Source: Volvox africanus (taxonomy: Eukaryota > Chlorophyta > Chlorophyceae > Chlamydomonadales > Volvocaceae). Taken from it: a DNA stretch of 64,000 bases. Within the stretch, counting starts at the first letter, position 1; every line of letters begins with the position of its first letter. This document shows positions 47,742 through 60,500 of this stretch, piece by piece. The notes under the pieces are model-generated. The model was not told where the DNA came from. It saw only the letters and a list, made by a program, of their open reading frames with translations, and ran no database searches. The translations under genes were made by a program, and so were the position numbers. The DNA lies in the NCBI GenBank assembly GCA_030268105.1, contig BSDZ01000103.1, positions 620,001 through 684,000 on the forward strand, given 5' to 3'.

Positions 47742-50700
47742 ATGAGTAATTTCCTTAAAGGCATGAGTATGCCCGTACCTAGACGGGCGCAGCTGGCCCG
47801 GGTGGCGGTCGCTGCGACCGTGGCTGTGGGTGCAGGCGTCGCATTACACACAACGCGTCGCCAAGGGCGGCTGGGAATCTCCCCCCCCAAAATGGAGAGG
47901 TGGGACAGAATCATTTGAAGGTTTTGGATTGCCTGCTTCTTTGAAATCAAAATTTCGTCCCAAACGGGCCAACGACATGACGGCATGGAACCTTCGCACC
48001 CTTGCAGCAAGTTCTACCTTCCGCAGCCCGTGGTGGATGCAATATGCGGAGCTGTTGGGGAAGTTTCTCAGATTGTGATCCTCTATCCGTTGGAGACGAT
48101 AAAGGTACGAGTGTGTACCGCTAGACTGGCTTGGGCTGGCTTAGGATTAGGCTTGGCCTTGGGCTGGCTTGGGTATTGGGTTCGGTGTGGCCCCCTCCTG
48201 GAACAGCACGTCTAGCTTGCCAACTACACACTGACTGGAGGTTAACATAAGCATCGCCGTCAAGTAAACCAAAGCATAGATTTCATCTCTGGATGTTCTG
48301 TCACTGTGCTCCATCCTGCCCGTGCTCAGTCCTGCTTTGAAAAAACGTCCCGCTTCCATAGATACCCCAGTTTTGTACGCATCATGCACTCTCTCTCCCT
48401 CACATTTTCGTCTTTCCCCGCACAAAATACTCGCGAAGGTGCGATGTCAAGCGGATGGTATTAGCACCGCCGCTGTCCTCACCAACATGACCCGCAATGG
48501 CTGGGGATCGCAATTCATTCAGCAGCTTTACAGCGGCATCGGCAGCGCCACGGCGTTCAGCGTAGTGGTTGGGGCCATTCATTGGCTAACCTTCTGCGCT
48601 GCCAAGCGCGCAGCCCTGGACGTTATGCAGCAGCAAGAGCAACAAGATGGCAGTGCTGCCGCTCGAGCTGGCGGCGCAGCGGCAACGGCAGCGGCTGGTG
48701 GGGCAGCCAACCTGGTGCATGTACAGCATACTTCGTCTGGTGATACGGCGCACGTGCACTTCAGCAGCGGGCATCACGTGCACGACGAGGAGGTGGCGCT
48801 GTTGGCAGGTGGGCGAGCAGAGTCAGCATCGCGGTAATTGCGGTTGACACATTCTGTGAACGGAAACGCCTCTTCTCCCTAAGCAAGACTTAATTTGGTG
48901 GTTTTTTTAACATTCACTGAGCTCTTTATGTCCCCGTTCCCGTTCAGGTGGCCACGGTGCTGGAGGTCTTGGCGGCCACGGCGCCGAATGCACAATAGAC
49001 GGGCAAGACGTCAGAATGCTAGCGAGCGCGAACATGGTTGGTGCGACGGTGAGGAGAACCGCCCTAGCATGCTACAATGCGTCAGGGCGGGTTACATGAA
49101 TGTGCTAAAATGTATTATCTGTATGGCACCATGCGTGCTAGGATGCACTCAAGCACCTACATCAGCCCGCTTTGCCGATCTGCTTCCCGGCCTTCTTGGC
49201 CGATTGGCTTCAGACTGCCTGGCTGGGTGCACACTGGCTGGGTGCTAACTTACTAGATGGCTGCAAACTAGCTGGCTGCGTGCTAACCGCCTACCTTGGG
49301 ATGAACATGGGTTGTCATGATACCGCGTCCTTCTGTGGCGGGCTGGTGAGTGGTGACCTCCAGTGCCGCAGGTGGGCGCCGTCATGACCGCACTGGTGGA
49401 GGGGCCCCTGGAGCTGTTCCGTCACCAGGCTCAGGCGGGGCTTATAAGCGGCAACCTGTTTCGGGAGATGAAAAACGTCGTCCGTACACAGGTACGAGAT
49501 TTCGAACTGCCGTGTTACCTCCGTACTACCTCCGTGAGTCATAGATGGGTCCTTTGGTGTTTCCTTGCTTTCGGTTTTCCTTCACCTCACTTTTACCTCA
49601 GCCAGTCGTCTCGGCCAGCCGTTTCGCCTTACCTTGGTTTTCTGCAGTTGGTGACATCTGGGCTTCACTTGCTCACCAATGCAGGGTCCCATGGGTCTCT
49701 ACTGGGGCTTTTTGCCATACTGCCTGGAGTCCTTTCCGTACGATATCAGTGAGCTGGCGACTTACAGTCAGCTGCGGGACGTCTACAATCAGGCGGTCAG
49801 TAAGGCCGAGGGCACGGCGTCACCGCTGTTTGGCGCAGCTAGCAAGATCCCGCCCCAGGTAGGGAGGATTCAGGAAGGGGTCCTCACCGTCCATCAACAG
49901 CGGGGGCACATACACCCCCTGACAGTCGTGGGAGGTTCACCCTGTTCTTTGTCGAGATGGATCCCAATCTGTCTGATCTGCTTTCTGGGACACAGTGCCA
50001 TGCCTAAGCAGTTGTGTCCGGGCAACACACAAGTGTCTGTGTCTACGCGTATGTGTTTGTCCGGTCGCCAACGTATATGCTCAGTATGTCTTGAGGAGGG
50101 CAATGGTTGCCCTTAACATTGCTTAGATGTCTGCATCTGGTTTACGTGAATGCTAGGTATGCATTGCCATGGCCGACGACAAAAGGGGCACACTCAGCTC
50201 TTCAAAATGAACGTCGCACCTTAACGTTGACCACCTCTCGTGTCGCTGCGTGCTAGGTATGGGACATTGCCATCGGCGCTGCAGCCGGCAGTGCAGCCAC
50301 CCTCATCTCCATGCCCTTCGACGTCGTCAAGACTTACATGCAGGTGAATATGTGAAGGTTGGGTTTGAGGGGATTTGGTAGCTGGTTGGTGGTAGGTGAT
50401 AGTTGGGCGAGTTACTGGCAGATCGTGAGTTGGCTAGCGGTTGCTGGTTGTTAGGATTGAAAGAACGAGAGGTCATCTTCAACTCGGTCGCCTTAGTCAT
50501 GAGGGCATAAGAAGTACCTGGCCATTATTATGTGCTTGTAACCAAGTCCACCCAAGTCCACAGCTTACACAAGACTTCCCGCTCTCAGATCAGTGAACAC
50601 GAGCGGGCACTGTGCCACATGCCGAATCTTCTTTTCCCTCACCCGCTTCATGTACAGCTTTAGTGGTGCCTCGGCGTTTTGTTACTCGGCGTATCCCCGG

Positions 50701-51097
50701 CTAGCTTACCCAACTCCAACTCCCTTGCACGTCTGGGTCCTCGTTTACCTACCCGCGCCCTGCGCCCGCCTTTTGGGTACTTATGCCACCCAATCAATCA
50801 CCCAACCAGACGCACGCCACGGAGGCGATTACCCTTGGAGCTGTGGGCCAGGTAGTGGCCTTCTTCAAGACGGGCGCCTGGATGGTGGCGAAACGCGGCC
50901 CGGGGGCCCTGTGGGTGGGCCTGCTGCCCCGCCTGGCCCAACAGGTACCGTCCTGTACCATATGCTGGTGGGCGGTAGAGGCGTGCCAGCAGGCGCTGAA
51001 ACCCATCACCGCGCCGCCTACGGCGCCGGTGGCACCGGTGCAAGTGCCAGGGCCGGCGGGAACAGGGACAATGACTGCCACGATGGAGCTCGCTTGA
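47742..51097 (+). CDS. Mitochondrial carrier family (SLC25-like) protein, 8 exons
   Basis: Predicted 464-residue solute carrier. Exons: 47742-47899, 48008-48104, 48439-48808, 48948-49048, 49372-49491, 49685-49858, 50257-50343, 50810-51097; all phases agree. All three carrier signatures P-x-[DE]-x-x-[KR] are visible: P-L-E-T-I-K in repeat 1 (exon 2), P-L-E-L-F-R in repeat 2 (exon 5) and P-F-D-V-V-K in repeat 3 (exon 7). These define the six-helix inner-membrane carriers, which exchange small metabolites. The N-terminus is basic and Ala/Val-rich (R-R-A-Q-L-A-R), as in organelle targeting. Between the helices of the first and second repeats, exons 3-4 add a long Gln/Ala/Gly stretch with many His residues, which makes the protein longer than the usual 300. 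The substrate cannot be inferred. The C-terminus is Pro/Thr/Ala-rich. Confidence 0.85.
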
Positions 51098-51163
51098 TGT
51101 TTTTTTTGTGCACATGCATGGGGCTGGGTGAGAACTGCGGAACGAGGGACGTGTATAAGGCTG

Positions 51164-51168
51164 TGTAA
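51164..51168 (+). promoter_or_regulatory. Polyadenylation signal (TGTAA) of the carrier gene
   Basis: TGTAA on the plus strand 67 bases after the carrier stop codon. The sequence between has no other stop-proximal signal. Transcript end is inferred, not observed. Confidence 0.45.
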
Positions 51169-53875
51169 GCGCTTTCTTGTGCATTTGTGCGTGCGTAAGG
51201 CTGCTGCTGGTGGCAGCTTAGGGTTCGCAGCTTCTCGATGGAAGTAGTTCCCTTGTGCCCACGTGCGTGGGGGTGGTGGGGGCGAGGTGAACTCAGCAGG
51301 GTTTCACCGGCGGAGACAAGTAGACGTGCATCGAACTGGGGTGTACGGGGCGGGATTGTGCGAGCGGAAATGAAGGAGAGCGAAAATGATGAATCATTTA
51401 GGTGGGGGCGGCTGTGGTATGTGGTCTCGGAGCCTTTGAGGAGGCCCGGTCGGAGAGGGGGAGGAGAGACGGGGCAAAAGAGGGCGGGATTAGTGTACCT
51501 GTATCTGACCTGAATATAGCGATACAGAGGAACTGCGCAATATAATATAACATGTTGTCAAGGGTCTGGCGCTGGAGTGCAGCGGCAAGAGGAAGAAGGC
51601 GGACCAGCGAGGAAGAGGCAGCGTGGGAGGGGGTTTCGGAGGATCCCCAGGGGATGGGATGCGCATACAGTTGAGGTAGAACAGGAGAATTCTTGTCGAA
51701 AGGGGCTCCGAAACCCCCTAAGCGGGCGATAATAGATAACCCTCTAAACTACGAAAATGGATATGTGTGTCAAATGGAAGTCAAAGCCATCCAAATCTGC
51801 GCAGACACGAACTTTAGTGGTGAGATAGTAGAAACGAGGGCTGGAGTCCAGTCGGTGCTGGAAGAGGCATACGAGTGGAGGCGTTTTCCATCTAGGTGCT
51901 AGCTGTTTGTGTCCGCTATTACAATCTGCTCGCTGCGTCGTGCCGGGTTGCAAGGCCGAACATTTGTCTGTATGTCTTAAGGGGTGTTACATTGTGGGCG
52001 GCTGGCCCTGCTGAAAGTACAAGCAATGGGGCCCTGACCACCAGGCATAACCACAGCGCAGGGGGGAACGCACGGCCTAGTCTGTTCGTCTTGCTGTGGA
52101 CAGACGAAGGCGTCTGTATGTATGTATGCGTGTGCAAGCGTGTGTGTGTTTATGGGCCGAGCGACTTGTGCTTTGATGAGTGCGCCATGTGGTGGGAGAT
52201 GCTGCGGCGCACACCTCTGCCTTCCCTTGCCTTGCCTAGTCATGCGGTGATGCAAAGATATTGCTCGCGGTGGCAGAGGCGGCTGGGGGCCTGTTTCACA
52301 GCTCAGAAGTTCGTGGTGCTGCTGAGTGCTGAGTGCTGCCGCGTCTCACAGCAATCTGGATTAACATGCAACACACACACGTGTGTTTGTGCCTTGCCAT
52401 ATGCTTGCCTAACAATTTCCTTACGTTTTACGTGTCCTGCGTGGCTGGTAGCTGCCACCTCCGATACAGCAGCAAACCTATCCTCCGCACAGCAGTGGCC
52501 CTGATGCACCCACAATCCGATTGCTTGGTTATATGTCTCCATTTGTCACGGCATTTCGATACGTCCAATTTTGCACAATTTAGGTAGATCGAGGTTCGTG
52601 CGTGTGGAGAGAACTGAAGAACTGTACGGCGGTAGGGGCATTGAAGAGAGACTTAAGGCTTTTGTGGTGCGATTTGTGGATTGGTAAGCGAGTGCTCGGT
52701 GTCGTGGATGCGGTGCCAAACCTTTTTCTTGACTTTGATGCTTGGCTGGGTTCCCATCCATCCATTATCAGATGGTTTGGGAGAATTGTGAGTGCCTGGC
52801 TGGGTGCTTAGCGGGATGCCTGGCTGGGTTGGAAAGCATCCACAACCTTACGGAAGCAACGGCACCATATGTGTCTAAGGGACAGTACTATGTCGTGACA
52901 CACATAGGAGGGGGAAATGTCGACCCAGGGTCGCGTCCCTGAGCGACAGACCTTAGTGGGACCCGATATCTCACTACATAATATTTTCCCTCAAAATTGC
53001 ATGGTGAACTCTGCTGTAATATTGACGGCTAAGGTAAAGGATTTTTGTGGACAAGCCGCTGTAGAAAATGGCAGCTTGCAGATGCTATATAAACTAGACT
53101 TAACAAGAGCAGAAGCTGAGATATTATCATGGGCAGGCTGAAAGGGACACACAGTAGGGCTCGCCCCAGCAAGTCAGTGTGTACATGTACGGGTGAAAGC
53201 CAGACCGCTGGGGGGATGAGGCGAATACAACGAATCCTGGTGCTGATATTGAAGGAACAAGGACTAACCGTGAGAATGATGACTGACGTCGTCCAAAGTA
53301 GGAAAAGTAGAAACGAGTTGTGATGTAAACTAGGAAGTCGCCAAGGCCGCGAATAAAAGGAGTAAATAGATGATGAGAAACCGTAATTATGTATACTATC
53401 GGCCTTATTGCTGGCGGCGAAGTGAAAGCCGTGCTGACTCCGAGGCGAAGCTGACCTGACTGCCGGCGCTGCCACTGTCATGCGAGTGAATTCCTCCCGA
53501 CCCACCTGTAAAGCGAACCCACACGCGCCTGAACCCCACCAACCCATCCACCTAACCCGGCCAGCTCGAAGCGTGCGCGCGTTTACCAACCGAGCCTAGC
53601 GCTGGGGGTTGTTGATGAGCTAGCGGTCTCTGGGGGAATCTATCCCTATCAGTATTATGGAACCATAGGTCAGTGGCGCCTCTGGTATTGTAGGGTGCCG
53701 GCGTGCAGCGACCATCTCTCCTGGCGTCTGTGGGGTGGCAGTGGCAGACCCAAGGGTCATTTGCATGCCGACACCAGGGAATGTTCAAGCCGCGGTTACT
53801 GGTTTGGCGGTACAGGTGCTTTTCACACATATGCCTTTCAAATTTTAAAACTTATGCTATAAAGTATGCTATGCC
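51169..53875. other. Gene-poor interval between carrier and MET1
   Basis: No supported gene. It contains repeat R copy 3 (51975-52075, minus) and G-rich flank near 51.2-51.7 kb. Several plus-strand open frames (for example 51896-52504) partly overlap that repeat and have no motif. The stretch 53590-53815 has a compact GC-rich look of possible repeat origin, but I found no partner in the window. Confidence 0.4.
51975..52075 (-). repeat. Dispersed repeat R, copy 3
   Basis: The reverse complement shows the same order of blocks as the two copies on the left side of the window: CTGCGCTGTGGTT, GGTCAGGGCC, TTGCTTGTACTTTCAG, CGCCC and AATGTAACACC. A CAGACTAG/GACGAACAGAC stretch lies upstream in its own orientation. 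It lies in the gene-poor interval between the carrier gene and MET1. Confidence 0.6.
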
Positions 53876-53927
53876 ATGGCCTGTAGGAAAGCGAAACTCT
53901 TGTTCTTCGAGTGGAACCGGGAGAACG
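53876..53927 (+). CDS. MET1: Candidate first exon of MET1 (weak)
   Basis: An ATG in good context (GCCATGG) opens 17 codons (M-A-C-R-K-A-K-L-L-F-F-E-W) and reaches a weak donor (G|GTGGCC) in phase 1. That is the phase required by the exon at 54590. The L-L-F-F core is loosely like a PCNA-interacting peptide, which maintenance methyltransferases carry near the N-terminus. This is a suggestion only. Confidence 0.2.
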
Positions 53928-54589
53928 GTGGCCTTCTACGCACCTAGTTACCTTCCTCATCTTCCGCAAGCGGCACGGCTTGCGTAAAACAAATATTTGT
54001 GATAAGCTTCATTGTTAGTTTGATACAGATTGCTCGCTTCCTCAGATCGTGAGCTTAAAAGTTGGATCCTCAACGAACAACTTCCGTCCCGTACCCGCAT
54101 GATGGCATGGGATCACTGTACGGATACCTGAATTCAAACCTGAAGTCTAACTTGACTACGTACATGTCATCCACATAACCGGTAGCGACGATAAGAATGA
54201 TCTATATCACATGCAATCTAAATTTAATCGCCGGACTTAACTACGTCGACAGCTCACTTATGGTTGAGTAACAGTGACAAGGAATCTAGATACAATTGAC
54301 AATGCGCGCTGCTGGTGACTTAGGTCAGTGTTTGACGACTCCTCAATTCTCGACGGAATTTCTAGGAGTGATACGATGTGATCGTGTGGGATTGATTTCC
54401 GACATAACATAGTTCTTCAATGATTGCTGCATTATGTCGATTTACATTTTGTGACTTCGCTGGTCATCGCGCGTAAAAACGAAAATGTCGTCTGTAACCG
54501 TCGACGGACCTGATCGAAGCCAAATCTTGCCATTGCATTGAGCGAATAATATCACTATAATGATGAACACTATTGATCATTGTGCACAG

Positions 54590-57500
54590 GCTCCCGTCCT
54601 TCGCTGAGCCCGAAAAAAGTACAGAAGGCAGTTCCCGCCAAGACCAAGAATGACGAAAAAGGTACGCCGGACATGCCAATTATCGCGAAAGTAACTAGCA
54701 GCATCACGACATTGCTATAGGATTACCAAACCAGCTCCGTGCTTGCAAGTCGGGGACTTCTTACAATTGTATGCATCAACAACGACACTACATAGGCAAA
54801 CCTAAAAATTTTTGGTCCTTTTTTGGCTCCCGTACTCGTGCGGTCTTTGACGCATTCAGGCATCAAGCGCCGCGCGGACGGCACCCCTGCGGTTGGTACC
54901 GCAGACCCCGTGGCCAAGATAACAGCAGCTTCCGCAAATGGCAAAAGCGTCCTGTCCGAAGGTTCTAAGCTCCCAACCGCAAATGGAGGAGCTAAGGGTT
55001 CCGCCGCAGCGACAGCAGAGGCGGTCGCCCCTAAAGCCAAAAAGATGAAACGCGCAAGCGACACCATAGCCGCAGGAGATTCCGCTCCTCCAACAGGCAA
55101 CGGAGCCTCAATCCCAGTATCAAAGGTCAAAGCCAAAGATGGGTCAGGGAAGGCACTTTCACGGGGGAAGGAGGACGCAGCAGTGAAGGAGGTACCCACG
55201 GAGGGAAAAGCTGGTAAAGCAGATACGGCGGTGGCTAGCGTGAAACCCACATCTAAGGGTGGCAAGAATAACCCGTCAGCCAGGAAAGGTAAAAAGCGTG
55301 CAGCGGAGGCGCCATCTGCTAATGCCGACATCGGCGATGATGACGATGGGGATGGGGAGGCCGGTGGAGATAATGCCCGCAACGACTGTGCTCCTGCTGC
55401 CACGCGTCGCGGCTCCGGTGTAGGCCAGCGGAAATCTGCCCAGCTAGTTAAGACCTACAGAGAGAGTGAGGTGTCAAAGGATGGCGAGGACGAAGAAATG
55501 GAGGACGCGGAGGAGGTATGATTGATTGATATGGCAGTCTCTGGCTTTTCTTCCGTACAGGACCTGAGGGCTGTGATGAGCTGCAACCAGAATTACCAAT
55601 GCTATAACGAACGGGTCCGTCGGTCGCGGCCTTCAGCAACAAAGAAGCAGTTACCCCGTTGCATGTTGTACAAACAGATGTTGAAGGTCAAAAAAGTTAA
55701 GGATGCGGCAACGGAAGAGGAGGCGCTGAAGCTGACGGCGCCGTCGTCCTCGCTTGGGACCGGTAGCGCAGGTGGCGTTCGGAGGTGCGCTCTCTCCCCT
55801 CTCTCTCTCCCTCTCTCTCGCGTTTGTCTGTGAATTAGTACGCGTTGAGGTGCTGAATTTACGGGCGTTGTGTTGTGCCACCGAGAGCCTACAGATTCCA
55901 TGGCAATGTTTATTTGATGTCAAGCTGAGATCGAAACCAAATGTTTATTTCGGCTGTTTCAAAGTGAATGGATATTAGGTCCTTATTTCACATGGTCACG
56001 GCCATTCGCCACATTCATGTGCCAATTTCGCATTGTCTGAATCTATTTCCTTATCTCATTTCCGGCTCCTCCCGGGTTTTTCTCCGAAACCTTCCCCGCC
56101 TCCTCCCCTCAACAGCCTGAGCGACTTCACGCTGGTGGACCCCGCGGGACGTCCTGAGCCCTTAGATCGACTCAGCACTGTGCAGGGCGGCCTATTCATC
56201 AACGGTGAGTTTGTTTGTTCCGCCGCCCACAGCGCTATCTGAACGCCGCCGTCATCCTGACGAGTAATGGCCGACGGCCACGCGGCCTTGGCGGCGTTGT
56301 ACGGGTTTGGTGATCACGACAGGACATCTCTCTCTTGGGTTCTCAGTTAGCTATTTCGTTCCTCAACGACGAGTTTTAATATTCTCAATAATTGTGACGA
56401 GCTTCATTACTTTTAGGAATGGCGAGTATCGTGGACACGTTTACACCATTATTTTAAGAATTAAAGTTGCACCATGTTTTTCCACACGAAGTATGTCCTG
56501 GGTTCATTTCGATGTGATAAAAGCAGCAGTGCGTTCACTTCCGTAAAAAGGGACGAGGGCTATTATTTTATTTTATGGATCTCAAACCTCCGAGGTATGG
56601 GGTGTTGTTGTTTGTGAATTCCGCAGGGCTCATCGAGCTGCCGGGCGCCCGCTCCACAAACAAATCTCGCGCCAAGGGTGCCGTAGGGTCCGGTACGGCA
56701 TCAGAGGACCGCTGCCGAGTAAAGTGTATAGGGCCCATCCGGGAATGGCGCATCAAGTATTCGGCGGTCGCAGATCCTAAGGTACGGTTTTGACCAAATC
56801 CGACAGCGTGTACGTTATTTTCTGAGATGTGTGGGTTTCGGAGCACCCCCTGCGTACTCCCTAGGGTAACTGCAGCTCTGCTTAGCGCCGTCTGCTGCCG
56901 GCTGGCGCAGCATCTTGCAGAAGCGCCCCTGTCCCAATAGACATGACGACACGCATTCAGCTTCGCCCCACATTCGCTTCCTCTGTCCCTCCTCCCGACA
57001 CCGGTCGTACCCGTCCTAACGGCTTGTGACGTGCGGCAGCTCGTTCTGCATACGGAGCTGGCGCAGTACGAATGCGGCAAAGCTTCGACCCTGTACCGCA
57101 AGCTGCTGGAACCGTTGCTTGCACAGGTGGAGCTGTCGGGTGCCGTATACCGGGCGTTGTGTACGGACGCGGGCGGACGCATGGACTCCTCATTTGAGGA
57201 GGTTTGTTGTCGCGTGGCGCGAACCAAGGTATGTGTGTGGGGGGAGGGGGGGAAGGGGTATAAGGCTGTGATGAACATAACGAGTGAGGTTTTCCACATA
57301 CGTATTTTTGGGACGGGCTTGTTAGGTAGTTAAGTGTTAGTGGTAGCTAAGTAAGGTTCACCGACGTGACGTCAACCGTGCGCGCATGTAACTACTTTTC
57401 CGTTTGTTCCCTGACGCACAAACTACCTGACGTACAGGTTTCAAAGCAGTACGGCGGTGCTCGTTTCGCGCTCAAGTTAAACGGCCGCTTCCTTCTCGAG

Positions 57501-60500
57501 CAGCTTACGGTACGACAGAGTATAGCTGAGGTAGCCAGCCCGCTGTGGGATGCGGAAGAAACGGACAGGATGAGGATTTTCTGCGGGCCTCGCCGCCCAT
57601 GTGAATTGAACATGAATACGATTTGTTGAATAGGTGTGGCGATACGAGATGTGTGGTCATTAATTGATCATATCGTAAACGCACTCGGGTCCTTCGTAGC
57701 TGCTTTGGGGCGCTTACTGCCGTACCATGTACGGAATGAGCGGGGTTTCGATTGCTGCCCTCCCCTGCCCCATTTTTGACTAAATCTCCGTCCCCCTATC
57801 CCTGGCATCGTTCCGTGTGCCTGTGCCTATGCCTGTGCAGGCCATGACAGCCGCTTCTAATCCGCAGCTTCGAGCCGATCCGGCAACAAAGGATAAGGGC
57901 AAGGCGCCGGCGGACAACGGTACGACTGCAACGTGCACGTACGACAACGGGCCCTTCGCGCAGGGCCTGAAGCAGGCGCTGGTAAGTGGGCCGAATTTGG
58001 CAAAGACATGACAATATTCGCATAAGCCAACACTTACCCGAACTGCCGCGTCGACGATAAATCGAATTTCGAGAAATCCGAAAAGTGCTTTTATCAGCGT
58101 CGTTCTGAACCTATTTAATCCGACGGTTCGACGTCAGGAATATTAAAATTTTCTAATTCAAAAAATCCATAATCAATTAATGTTTATGTAACAAGATCAT
58201 CTCACGGGACCGCCCTTTCCTCGCGCCTCCAGGAGACGGAGGACCACATGCCGATTTCGAAGGATGCCCTCGTCATGTTGATGGGTCGCGACGCCGGCGG
58301 CATCCGCATTAACGCCGATGGCGGTGGAGAGGCTGGAGGTGCCGGCGGCGGCGGTGGTGACGGTGGAGAGGCGATGGTCGACGACGACTACGAGCTGGCG
58401 TGTCGGCTGATGGCGAGTGGGCTGAAATGGGTTTTAGCCTTTTTTCAGGTTTTAGGGTTTAAAGAAAGGGAAGAAGGGACGTACATACACGTGTTGCGGG
58501 ACCGAGACTTTCAGCCGGTGCTGCTGTTGTTTTGGCGAGGATGTGCTGATGCATTTTGATGCCGCTTTATACGAATGAAGCGCCCTTGGCGCTCCTGTTG
58601 ATGTGTTGTATTGTTTGCTACATCTGCGGCCTTGCTCCAGGCGGAGGAGTACGCAGAGCACATGAACGGAGGGAGTCGCAGGTACGTGAATGTACGGGAC
58701 AGTCTTCACTACCGCATGTCTGCCCCGCATGTCCCATGGGTCACTTTGGTACCGTGTGCCAGGTAGATGTGCCAAAGGTGCCCCTAACCTTGTTTCACCC
58801 TTAATCCTGACGTCAAACGTAATCAAGGCCTCGCTTGTCATCCAAAAGCATTGTCGTACGTTTGCAGTGCGGCTGGCGGGCGGCGTGGCAGGGGTGCCGC
58901 TGCTGGCGGCAGCAAGGAGCCGTACATTCAAGTACGAGAAGAGGAAATTGCTAACGACTACCCCGCGCCCAAGGAGTACAAGGGCGAGGAGGATCAGGAC
59001 GAATGGGACGAGCTGATTCTCGAGGTACGGTACTAAAAACCCTACACAGGTAGGTACACACTTGCGGTGTAAATATTCGTACACATTCGTACACATTTCC
59101 TCTATCGCCCGGCGTGTCCTTTGCACTGATCGGCTTCCGGTTGGTGCCCCCCGAGCTGTTCTGTTGCTACGGCCATTGCCACTCCTGGAAAAAAAACACT
59201 TGTGCACCTACTGCTGCTGCTGCTGCTGCTGCTGCAGGATCCGGAGCTGCTTGGCTGCGGCTTCCACGGCGCTGACGAGCGCGAGAGCACTCGTACGCTT
59301 GATCAATTCGCCATCTATAACGCTGACGTAAGTTCACCAAGGGCCTTATGCGGTAATGATTACCCGCATTATATTTCTATGATGGTAGGCATTCGTTTCA
59401 ATCGTTTTGTAACAGCGAATGAGAACTGTTAAAGATTTTAATGGATTGCCCATTGCTGGTTTCAGCCATTCCTTCCCTTTGCTTCGAAGTTCCTAGGGTT
59501 TGTCACCCTTGTCACCTTTCCACTCTTTCAAAACACAACCTTACAAACGATCTAAAACTCATTTCGTCGTCAAGGACTTCATCACCTTCGTCATCCAGTT
59601 CAATTTAGCCCAGCGTTTCGCCGCCCTCGTGAAGTCGCTGTGCTTCTGACCTTCAGGGCTTCCTGACCACCCTGGAGCTGGTTCCCATGGTGGCTGGTCT
59701 GGACGCCAACGTCAGCATCTTCGCCAGCGGTGTGTTGGCGGAGGACAACGGAGACTGGGGCCCCGCAGCTGCCGAGACTGGGGGTGCTGGGGCGCTTAAT
59801 GAGCAGGGCCAGAATCAGGGCGGTAAGTGAAGGGTTAAGGAAGTGAAAGGAACCCATCCTAGCGATGGGTTGGGCAAGGGGTGGGACGAAAGTACGGAGG
59901 GGAAATTGCAGCTAAAGGCATGGAGGAGTGTAACGACGTGTTGCTAATTTAAAGTAATAATGTACGTACACGTAAAGGTCTGACACGTAATGTCAGTGTA
60001 CATAAGCAAACACTATTAGGATCCCAACGGCGGACTCGGCGCCAGAAAGGCGCAAAATGTGCATCGCATGCTGCTGAGCTGAGAGCCTGGGGGACTTCAA
60101 CGAAGATTAAACACGGAGCCTTTGGTCCCTATGGTCTGCGCGGTTGCGTTTGTGATGTTTAGGGGCCGAAGATACGGCAGCTGGATCAGGTTCTGGAGCC
60201 AATGGCGGCTCCGGCGGGCAGCGGTACTTCTTGACCCAGATCAGGGAGTGGTTCGTGGAGTGCGGACCAGAAGGACAGGTCGTGGTCAACATCCGTACGG
60301 ACGTGTCGTGGTATCGCCTCGTACGGTGAGTAACTCCTGTACTACACGTGTCGCATCATCGTACGGCCCTCAGCGTGTCTTCCCTTGCTCGTTGCTATCC
60401 GGAAAGCGGTCAAACTTACATATAGATTATTGGTTTACGGAATGCTTTAACCCGTCTTACTTACGTTGCGTGCCTTCCGCCCACCTCATTCCCTATCCCT

